Source: Stephanodiscus triporus
Taxonomy: Eukaryota > Bacillariophyta > Thalassiosirophyceae > Thalassiosirales > Thalassiosiraceae
Direction of reading: 5' to 3'
NCBI GenBank assembly: GCA_036939755.1
Contig: JALLAZ010000281.1
Location: 1-17,694, forward strand
Length of the DNA: 17,694 bases
Shown here: piece after piece, positions 1 to 7,760 of the stretch
Position numbering within the stretch: position 1 is the stretch's first letter
How the letters are laid out: every line of letters begins with the position of its first letter
Program-made: the position numbers and the translations under genes
Notes under the pieces: generated by a model
Databases searched by the model: none
What the model was told of the DNA's origin: nothing
Seen by the model: only the letters and a program-made list of their open reading frames with translations

Positions 1-1
1 T

Positions 2-748
2 CGAGAGCTTGATCACGCCATTGGAGATCTCACGATGATTGCTTTCTATTACTTGCTACGCATAGGCAAATACACTACAAAAGGAGCATGGATCAACTCC
101 AAACAGACAGAGGAATTCAAGCTGGGGGATATAACATTCTTCGCCAAGGATTCCCGTGGGCAATTATGCTGCCTCCCACGTGATGCCCCAGCGGACCTCA
201 TTCTTGCGGCCGAGGGCACTATTATGAAGCTTGACAACCAGAAAAATGGGTGAAAGGGCATCTGTGTCTACCAAGAATGTAACGGAGACCCAATCCACTG
301 TCCGGTCCGTGCTCTTGGTTGCCGGTGCGTGCATCTGCAGACTCATGGCGCCACCCATCACACTATCCTCTCAGCGTACTACCACGCGGACAAACGCTTT
401 GATGTGACCTTGGATCATGTCAGCTTGGCTCTCAAACAGGCGGCAATAGCTCTAGAATACTCTCTTGTCAAGGGGATACCAAATGAGCGGATCAACATTC
501 ACTCCCTACGGAGTGGCGGCGCTAATGCCTTAGCCCTCTCTGGCTATTCGGAATACTATTCGGACACTCAGATCCAAAATATGGGAAGTTGGTGAGGAGC
601 CAGCCACGTTCAAGGAGTTTGTGCGGAACAAACTCGCATGAAAACTAAGTTTGACTTCGTCAATGTTTCAGGTAACGCTTTCAGTGATATCACGGATGTG
701 TGCATCAATGCGGACTACTCTGCTCCTTTAACAGTCGCGGTGATGTAG
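2..748 (+). pseudogene. Tyrosine recombinase (mobile-element type), 5'-truncated and decayed
   Basis: The reading frame is open from the left edge, so the gene starts outside the window. It carries tyrosine-recombinase landmarks: LLRIGKYT (first catalytic Arg, about nt 59), IHSLRSGG (His at 500-502, second Arg at 509-511) and QIQNMGSW. Enzymes of this family cut and rejoin DNA to move elements such as Cryptons and DIRS/Ngaro-like retroelements. The copy is broken. An in-frame TGA at 251-253 stands where GGG-TGG (Gly-Trp) is expected, and the frame resumes unchanged after it. A second TGA at 593-595 follows GSW. The continuation ATFKEFVR is read one base off, from about 594 to 638, after which the first frame returns (KFDFVNVSG) and ends at TAG 746-748. 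In the ATFKEFVR stretch the position where such enzymes usually carry the nucleophilic Tyr is Phe (TTT 618-620). The family call is fairly sure; Crypton versus DIRS type cannot be decided from this fragment. Confidence 0.75.
544..567 (+). repeat. 12-bp tandem duplication inside the recombinase relic
   Basis: CTATTCGGAATA (544-555) is followed directly by CTATTCGGACAC (556-567). It adds four residues (around SEYYS) between the HxLR motif and QIQNMGSW, where related enzymes usually have a short GYS-to-IQ spacing. It is in frame, so it could predate or postdate inactivation. Confidence 0.6.
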
Positions 749-1551
749 GAGCTCATCACTTCCGGCCTATTGGCCCACCATCCACTTTCTCCCATGCCTG
801 CTGTCCGCTATATTGACGCCACTGCTTGGTGGCTGACACATTCGGCTCTAACTGCATGACAGTACTCAGCGTGGGCTATAGACCTGCCTCTCTATCTATT
901 ACTCCATCACTATATTTGACATCGGAAATGTCATCTATCTGATGACCGGGGATGGTGTCAGACCTGTCTAGTCTATATTTCATCAGATCTGTGTAGTCTA
1001 TATACATCTATCCAAAATCGCCCCTCACGACGTGCCTATGGCCAATTCTATTTTGCCCTTGGTAGTTTCACTAGTGAAGTCGTGAGTTTGTACCGAGACG
1101 GGGCTGTGGGCGCCCGCGTGATACAAGCGTCCGCCCATGTCCATCTCGGTGGTGGGGTGCTGTCAAACTCCTCCCCACAGCGTGTGATCTGGAATCCTAC
1201 CCAGATCAGTGGCGATTTTCTCACCTTAGAGACAAGGCTTTGCACGGGACCGTACTAAGCCTGCAGAGTTTTTGGCACCACTCACAGCTCCTTTTCACCT
1301 AAGTACCATAGCCTCTATGTCCTTCCGTGCATCGTGCCTCAAGTCGTAACGAACCTAGGTCCAGTCACGTGACTTGATGCCGAGTACTAAGATAAAAGGG
1401 GGCGGACCAATAATATCTCTCTTACAAGGCTCAACAGAGCAAGTCTACGAATTCCTACGAAGATTTCCCAATGAGAATACGTCAAATTGCGAGAAAATTT
1501 TAAAAAAGGCAGAAAATTTCGAATTTTATTTATTGTGATATCGTACTACGA
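749..1551. other. Non-coding stretch, probable mobile-element debris
   Basis: No gene is recognised. One plus-strand frame stays open without an ATG from about 917 to 1258 (in-frame TAA 1256-1258); its translation resembles nothing I know. Two imperfect copies of TAGTCTATAT lie near 969-1005. A TATA-like GATAAAAGG occurs at 1391-1399, followed by a T/C-rich stretch. This could be part of an LTR or of the non-coding end of the recombinase element, but no boundary or target duplication was found. Confidence 0.35.
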
Positions 1552-1783
1552 TACCTAGATGATAGATACACCATAAAATATGCATCTACCCATGATACTA
1601 CAGTCTCCAGTACAATAGTACAAAGGGATAAATCGAGATATTTCCCATTGTACTGTTCCTACGGTAGTCGAAGCTAGTGGTTCCCCTAGCTTCTCGTAGA
1701 GACCTACCGTAGGAACAGTACAATGGGAAATATCTCGATTTTTCCCCTTGTGCAATTGTACTGGAGACTGTAGTATCTAGGTA
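1552..1783. mobile_element. Foldback (MITE-like) element with TA-flanked inverted repeats
   Basis: The outer ends read TA-CCTAGAT (1552-1560) and ATCTAGG-TA (1775-1783), a perfect 9-bp inverted match whose outermost TA could be a duplicated TA target, as used by Tc1/mariner-type (Stowaway-like) MITEs. Inside, arm 1594-1666 pairs with 1705-1777 over 73 bp with only four mismatches. The centre (1667-1704) holds a further stem, GAAGCTAG (1670-1677) with CTAGCTTC (1686-1693), around an 8-nt loop. The whole element would fold into one long hairpin if transcribed. No transposase is present, as expected for a MITE. The element lies about 250 bp upstream of the ATG at 2035, so it may sit in that gene's promoter or 5' UTR. 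The family assignment is inference; the inverted repeat is directly visible. Confidence 0.75.
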
Positions 1784-2034
1784 CTCACTACCACCACCAC
1801 CGTCAACGAAGAGCAATGCGTGAGCGCGGAAACTCTCTCTGCGTTTTGGAGACACACACAACATCATCAGACATCGCATCATCGTTAAAAACTCTCTCGT
1901 GCTGAAACCTGTATCCATCATCATCCATCCATCCATCACTCCGACCTTCACCCAAACCAGCGAATCCAAGCGTCATACTTACGTAGAGGTGCCAGTCAGA
2001 TCGTATAGCCTAGGGGGGGGGAGGATTGCCAAGG
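1784..2034 (+). promoter_or_regulatory. Upstream region / probable 5' UTR of the gene at 2035
   Basis: This 251-bp stretch between the foldback element and the start codon is C/A-rich, with CCA and ATCC microrepeats (about 1788-1800 and 1917-1937). No TATA box is evident. A run of nine G (about 2013-2021) lies just before the start. No transcription start can be placed. Confidence 0.3.
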
Positions 2035-2322
2035 ATGGGCAGGATCAAGCTCCCCAAGAGCCTGCTCCGCGCGCTCTTCCCCAGGAGGAATAAGAAGTCG
2101 AGGGGCGGAGGCGGAGTGTTCGTCCCCGTCGACGACGGCGACGGGGCCGGGGGCGGCATAGCCGAGACCCCGCCCCCCCCGGTCCCGCGCCCGAGCTACG
2201 CCGACGACGGCGGGGACGATCCGGCGCCCACGACGACGACGCGGGCCTCGACCTCGTACCTCGACCTGGAGGAGCTCCTGTTCCAGGGGGAGCACGGCGC
2301 GAGGGGGGAGGGGGATCCGTCT

Positions 2323-2357
<35 letters not shown>

Positions 2358-5300
2358 CTCGTCGTCCTCCTCCTCGTCCTCCTCCTCAGTCCCTCCCGCC
2401 GCCGAGGTCGCGGTCGACGACGCCGACGTCGTCGTCGTCGTGTCCCCGACTCCTGCGCAGGCGGACGGGGCGAGCGCGAGCGTTCGTCCGGCAATTCGCG
2501 ACGAGGGGCACCGCGATGTCGTTGGGGCGGAGAAGGACCCGGAGAATGTCGAGGAGGAGGAGGACGACGGCGCCTCGGCCAACCCGGCGGGAATGACGGA
2601 CGCGTCGTCCGTCGAGTCCGGGGGGCGTGACGATGCCAGCCGGGAGGGGAGGACGAGATCGGGCGCGAACGAAGACGACGACGACGACGCTCCTCCGGGT
2701 CCGGAGGAACGGACTTCCCAAGAACAGCACGAGCCATGGCCGGATTCGGACTCCCCGTCGTCCACGTGGGATCGAAGGCCGAAGGCGAGCGACATTCTGG
2801 CCGCGATCGCCACCGTGGAGGACGCCCCCGAAGAAGAAGAAGACGACGACGACGACGACGACGACGACGAAGTCGATGGGAGGAAAGGATGCGAATCGGT
2901 CGATGATGTCTCTGGCGTCGCGACTGACACTTATTCGGAGGAGGGCGGGGATCACTCCCACGACGGGGCGGTTCGCAATGACGAAGACGCCGTCGTCGTC
3001 CGACGGGAAGCCGTCTACGGCGACGGCATCGTAGTTCCTCCTTCCCCCCATCCTATTCCGTCGCCCGTCGCCGTCGTCGTCGACGGCGGCGGCGGCGGCG
3101 GCGGCAGTGGCACGAGGGCGGCCGCGCGATACTCCTTCAGCCATCGCGGAGAGGAGGCGAGGTCGCGCGCGATCGCGCGGCAGAGGAGGATACTCTCCAG
3201 GGCAGGCGACAGGCTGGATGCCATCTCCGAGATGAGCCTCGCGGGCATCGAGGAGGCCGAGGCCGAGATCGCCGCGACGGCGGAAGCGACCGAGGCTCGT
3301 TCCGTCGCGACGACGAGCGAATACGGATCGGTGCGGTCGTCGGTGACGCACAGCCGTCGCATCGTGGACGAGGACGGGACGGAGAGGGGCGGGATCAGTT
3401 CCATAGTCTTTTACGAGAGTCCCACCATGATGCGGAGCACCCCGCCGTCGGGGCGGGGCGGGGAGGTCAGGGCCGTGGAAGGTGCGATGCAGGCGCGGGA
3501 ATGGGGAGGGGCGGCAGTTGTCACCCCCACAGCCTCCGCGAACGACAACGCCGACGAGGAAGACAAGGTTCGAGGTCGATCATTCGATGACGATTTCGTC
3601 GTGGGAGTGCCGGCATCGGAGGAGAAAGTCGACAAGGACCGCAATAGCGACATCATTCTCGATATGCAGTTCTTCGTATTGATGTTATGCCCAACATCTC
3701 GCATTTTCGAATTGGTCGACATTGCATCGTCCTCTGCCGACGAAGGAAGCTGCGCCGAGATCATTTCATCCCAATCCACCGTCGACGATGTGCTGAATGC
3801 CATTACGAGACGATGTACCGACGCTCGTCTGCTCACAAAAAAGTACGTCGGATTCGTCAGGGCATGCGATCGAACGGAGTTCGTCGACCCCCAAAAGAAG
3901 GCGTTTCGACCATCCTCGTCATCACTCTCGACGAATTGCAAACACGAAAGCGAGCATGGCCGTGGTAAATTTGAAGCAATGGAGTTCATACGCGAAAATG
4001 ACGTGCTGGTGGCGATACTGGAGGGGCACTCCGGTCACCAAATGGCGAAGATCTCCAAGCCGATATTGCGCAATTCCAAGTTTCGTGAGATGGTCCGTCG
4101 TCGTTGTAGCAAGGTCAATGATTACGGTCCCAATCGCACAGGTGTCAGCGATGCCGGCGGCAGCTCACGTTATCTCGAGAATGGCGATCGCGGCAAATCG
4201 GACGGCGATGACAACAAGTCGACTCGATCGAGCGGCAACAATAGCGCTCGTTCTAGTCGAAGTCGAAGGAGGCATCCACATGCCAGCAAGAAGGGAGGTG
4301 CTGGATCAAAACGTGTGGTGACGGTGGACGATCTTATTGGTAGCAGGATGGATGATGATGTGCTTCTGATTGACAGTGAAATATCAGTTGGAAGAAGTTG
4401 GTCCAAGAGGAGGAAGAACAAGGTTTCGTCCTCCAAAAAGGCTGCGGCCTCTGCTGCATCGTCATCACAAAAGACTAATGACATTAGACATTCATCTCTA
4501 TGTCAAAAGCTCGAACAATTGTCGAAGAAGCTACACGACGTTGATGATGAAATCGTCCACGATGATCCGATCTCTTCCTCGGCTATCGCAACCGACCGCC
4601 ACTACAAAGTAGGTGAAGAACATTCAGAAGACGTAGTGTTCAACAAATCTATCACTAATCCGCAGTATGACATGTCCATCTGCAACACAAGCTTTAAAAT
4701 GACTCCCAAAATGGTAGCCTACGAGCTCGCCATGAACATTGAGGAAATATTTGCCGATCACAACGTGGAGATCGTGGCGGTCGACGCAGATGATGAAGGT
4801 TCTGACTCTGACGTGGAGAACGATGATGATACCTTCTTCTCGTCGCGTTCCATGCGCTCGAACGCGCTTTCAGCTCGTGCCCTGGGAAGGAAATTTGAAA
4901 ACGCCTTCGTCAGTGACGGTGAAAATAAGGCCGAGGACCAAGGCAGACCAGTCGTGTTGGAATTTATCGCCCAGAAGAAGGACCGCAAGATGCGAAAGTT
5001 CGATATTTATGGGGAAAGGGAGGAGGATGATTTAATGATGCAGATCGAGGCCATGGCACGACAAGCGGACGCAGCATTCGAAAGACGCAAGAATACCCAT
5101 GCAGATGCACTAGCGACTGCGATCATCGAGCCAGAGATGGGGATTGCAGAGACAATCATCGATGGCAATAGGGGCCTTGGGACAATGGAGGACACGGACG
5201 AAGAGGCGGTAGGAATCATCGCTGATGAGATTGTTCAAGAATGCCTCGATACATCGTTCGACGAAGAAATAGACATCCCCACCCCCATTGACGGCTTAAG

Positions 5301-5634
5301 TATCACGGAGTCTATCAACAAGAAAGACGGGCGAGGATCCACGAGTAATAAAAAATGCGATGCCATTTCGCGGAACTTTCTCAATGCATCCACATCCATG
5401 GTATCGACGATGGTAGCGACGTCTCAGGGCCGGGTAAACGAGGTGCATGTGTTGCAATATCTTGGCGTGACCATTGTTTGCATCGCTGCCAATTTCATGG
5501 AGCAAACTCGTGGCCGCGGTGCTGACACCGCGACGCCATCCTCGACAGCCAAGGCGGTCTTTCAATCTGCAATGTTTTTGGCTTTCGTGGCGAACGGGCA
5601 GAGGTATTTAGCCAAAGTTACAAAAAAAAGTTGA
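2035..5634 (+). CDS. Large low-complexity protein with a beta-grasp-like domain and C-terminal membrane hairpin, function unknown
   Basis: This 1199-residue product is not a family I can name. ATG 2035 is the first Met of the frame and has a good context (A at -3, G at +4). The order of parts is: a basic N-terminus (GRIKLPKSLLRALFPRRNKK); a disordered region to about residue 535 with 21 Ser (98-118), an Asp run (about 270-280) and a Gly run (about 350-358); an Arg/Glu/Ala-rich, probably helical stretch (about 370-425); a compact domain (about 539-690) with FVLMLCPTSRIFELVDI, a spacing segment VDDVLNAI, KYVGFVRACD and ENDVLVAILEGHSG; a basic Ser/Arg segment with KRRKNK (about 700-820); an acidic region; and two hydrophobic segments near the end (about 1137-1155 and 1172-1193). 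The alternating strand-helix-strand look of 539-690 suggests a ubiquitin-like beta-grasp fold; this is inference. The C-terminal pair could anchor the protein in a membrane, with the long tail cytosolic. GC content and codon use fall sharply after about nt 3580. The stop lies directly after an A8 tract. Confidence 0.8.
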
Positions 5635-6266
5635 CAGATGTTGTGCACCCAAAAAGAATTAAGGGTGGAGAAGATGGCCTGAAAGATTTGGATATTGTTG
5701 AGCGAGAACCTCCATCAGAAACTACTTATGGAGAATCTTGTCACCGATGGCGCATGCGCAGAAGCAGTGGTTAATGAGTAAAAAAAGCTACGTTATCATT
5801 TTGGTTCTACTTATGTCAGATCTACTTACAATATTTCATGAACATGAACAACAAACCTCTTTGTACACCTTCGTCCAAGTGTTCAAGAACGTCACTTTTC
5901 TTGAGTTGTTGGGCGACAAATGGTGCAAGAGCATCTAGTCAATCTCCTCAACCGTAAGTAGGTCCGTCAGCAGGTCAACACCTGGGGGGAAGCGGCTACC
6001 CATCCTGTTGGGCTGACTTCCCCGAAGTGACCATCTAAGAGATACGCGTACTCATTCACAAATTACACCAAGTATGGTACTCTGAACTTGTCTTGGCAGT
6101 AATCACGAATGAGTGCCTGGTCAGCCTTACTTACTGAGTGACTTTGGTCGGTAATAATTATTTCGTCCAAGAGTTAATAATTCACGTTTGAATTTCAATT
6201 TTGGAATAGAAGTTTCAGAACCCCTATCCTTGGGGAACTTTTTTCCGAGAACGAGCCGTTTCTGAA
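5635..6266. other. Intergenic region upstream of the 5-phosphatase gene
   Basis: The first 140 bp can be read as an extension of the upstream gene if the A8 tract is shifted (see findings). 5822-6173 contains a probable minus-strand coding relic, listed separately. 6174-6266 should contain the proximal promoter and 5' UTR of the phosphatase; it is AT-rich (TTAATAATT at about 6174-6182) but has no clear TATA box. An in-frame TAG at 6207 limits the phosphatase start. Confidence 0.4.
5822..6173 (-). pseudogene. Probable eroded coding relic, family unknown
   Basis: On the minus strand three consecutive stretches read like protein but are interrupted. From 6173 to 6066 the frame gives SKADQALIRDYCQDKFRVPY before TAA (6065-6063); the same frame continues with NEYAYLLDGHFGEVSPTGW and stops at TGA 5969-5967. 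A second frame (6051-5938) gives RFPPGVDLLTDLLTVEEID before TAG. A third (5938-5825) continues without a visible break in sense, LDALAPFVAQQLKKSDVLEH, to TAG 5824-5822. One missing C near 5938 would join the last two. I do not recognise the family. Alternatives are a minus-strand gene with very small introns, or chance open frames. The call rests on the protein-like character of the reads, not on a named domain. Confidence 0.35.
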
Positions 6267-7562
6267 ATGATTCGATCGGGGAGGAAATCAATATCAACTC
6301 TATTGCTTCTGAATAATTGGCCTCGCCCACTATCTGATGAGGCATTGGCTTCAACGAAAGAGCTCACGCCAACCTACGAGGAGATGAGATCCCAAGTCGA
6401 GGAGTCAGGTGACATTTTGATTCGAGTAGTCACGTGGAATTTAGAGGCGAGGGCACCGCCAACGCAAGAGGTCCTTGCAAAACATCTCTTCCCGGAACAC
6501 AACTATCACGTCGTTGTGGTGGGCACCCAGGAGTGCGAAAACACATTCGTTAAGTCTATCATTGTGCCATCCAAATTGAAGTGGGAGGCAATGCTTCAGG
6601 CAGTATTGGGCAAGGATTATAATGTGATACGTAGTCACTCTCTTCAGGCTTCTCACCTAATTGTATTCGGACACGAGTCAATAGCTCACCTCGTCTCAAA
6701 CGTACGCTCGTGTTCGGTGCCTACTGGAATCGGCGAAAAGATGGGGAATAAGGGTGGTGTTGGCGTTTCAATGTCCCTCGGGGAGTCGACTTTCGTTTTC
6801 GTCAACGCACATCTAGCTGCCCATCAGCATGCAACACAACACAGAATACACGAGTTCAGCAAAATATCCAGCGATATGGCAGCCAAACTATGGCAGAGGG
6901 ATGACATCGGAACTAGCGACAGCGCTAGTAGCAAATCTTACGCATGTGCCATCATCGATGACAACACTTGTGTCGATGATCAAAATCATGAAAACTTGCT
7001 CGATGACGGTGACATTATGCCAGACCCTCCAGATCTGTTTTGTCCAGGTTCTGCGTACAATGACAACAATTGTACAGACCCTAGACCAAAAGCAAATCCT
7101 CTAGTCGGTGCGTTTGACAAGGTATACTGGTTAGGCGATTTAAACTTCAGGATCAATGGAACGAGAGAGGTCGTTGATGGTATGCTAGAGAACCACCTGC
7201 ACGATGCCTTACTTTGCAATGACGAGCTGACCATGCTCATGAGATTCAACAAGATATTCTCGGGCTTTGCTGAGGGACCACTCAACTTTTTCCCAACATA
7301 CAAGTTCGATCAACAGAGCGATCATTATGACTCGTCGCACAAGAAACGGGTACCGGCATGGACAGATCGCATTCTCTTCAAATCAGATCCGACTACACAA
7401 GTGCTCTCCTACTGCAGCGCCCCAGGTATCAGGACATCAGACCACAGACCTGTGTATGCTACCTTTAAATCTCGCATCGATTGTGACAACAATAAGAAGT
7501 ATGAGCGTTCTCAACAGAATGGGAGAAAAGAGACGAAAAATGAGGGCTGTTGTATCGCATGA
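6267..7562 (+). CDS. Inositol polyphosphate 5-phosphatase, INPP5E-like, with C-terminal CaaX box
   Basis: The 431-residue product removes the 5-phosphate from phosphoinositides or soluble inositol phosphates. The IPPc fold is complete: VTWNLEAR (about 54-61), GTQE with the metal-binding Glu (about 87-90), KMGNKGGVGVS (about 157), NAHLAAHQ (about 178-185), WLGDLNFRI (about 286), PAWTDRIL (about 364) and TSDHRPVY (about 389). The PxWTDR form, with Thr where many family members have Cys, and PGIRTSDHRPVY resemble the INPP5E branch. The protein ends in Cys-Cys-Ile-Ala, a CaaX prenylation signal preceded by a basic/polar tail (NNKKYERSQQNGRKETK). INPP5E is also prenylated, so membrane tethering is likely. 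An acidic, Asp/Asn-rich insert of roughly 50 residues (about 215-270) sits before WLGDLNF. ATG 6267 is the first Met after an in-frame TAG at 6207. No intron is needed. No signal peptide or SH2/PH domain is visible. Confidence 0.93.
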   Translation: MIRSGRKSISTLLLLNNWPRPLSDEALASTKELTPTYEEMRSQVEESGDILIRVVTWNLEARAPPTQEVLAKHLFPEHNYHVVVVGTQECENTFVKSIIVPSKLKWEAMLQAVLGKDYNVIRSHSLQASHLIVFGHESIAHLVSNVRSCSVPTGIGEKMGNKGGVGVSMSLGESTFVFVNAHLAAHQHATQHRIHEFSKISSDMAAKLWQRDDIGTSDSASSKSYACAIIDDNTCVDDQNHENLLDDGDIMPDPPDLFCPGSAYNDNNCTDPRPKANPLVGAFDKVYWLGDLNFRINGTREVVDGMLENHLHDALLCNDELTMLMRFNKIFSGFAEGPLNFFPTYKFDQQSDHYDSSHKKRVPAWTDRILFKSDPTTQVLSYCSAPGIRTSDHRPVYATFKSRIDCDNNKKYERSQQNGRKETKNEGCCIA

Positions 7563-7760
7563 AAGACCAATGAGTTTACCAAGTCATTGGATGTAATGCC
7601 TTGGTTGAGTAACGACTGTCCATGAATTTGTGGTTCGCTAAAGCAGAGCCCAGCCAAGCGCGCCAGCTTTATTTTCGTTAATGATATTGCAGCAGAAACG
7701 ATTAGAATTACTGCCTCTTTAATCCTCGTTCATCATCCATAGAATCCCCGTCCTAAACAA
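7563..7760. other. Convergent 3' spacer
   Basis: 198 bp lie between the stop codons of the 5-phosphatase (+) and the NADH dehydrogenase (-). The spacer must hold both 3' UTRs, so the transcripts may overlap. A minus-strand AATAAA lies inside it; no plus-strand AATAAA was seen. Confidence 0.6.
7668..7673 (-). terminator. Candidate poly(A) signal AATAAA of the NADH dehydrogenase gene
   Basis: TTTATT on the plus strand reads AATAAA on the minus strand, 88 nt beyond the stop codon at 7761. Position and sequence fit a canonical signal; use of the hexamer in this organism is assumed. Confidence 0.4.

Noticed and set aside
1598..1969. Minus-strand open frame of 123 codons
   Set aside because: It runs through the foldback element and CA-rich repeats; its length is an accident of the inverted repeat.
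2045..3351. Long minus-strand open frames (230, 244 and 321 codons) opposite the first half of the large gene
   Set aside because: They mirror the GC-rich trinucleotide repeats of the sense frame and read as Arg/Ser/Val runs without domain-like sequence.
5738..5938. Plus-strand open frame of 66 codons with a hydrophobic segment
   Set aside because: It has a TTG start, and the opposite strand reads more like protein; the hydrophobic run may be only a mirror of that relic.
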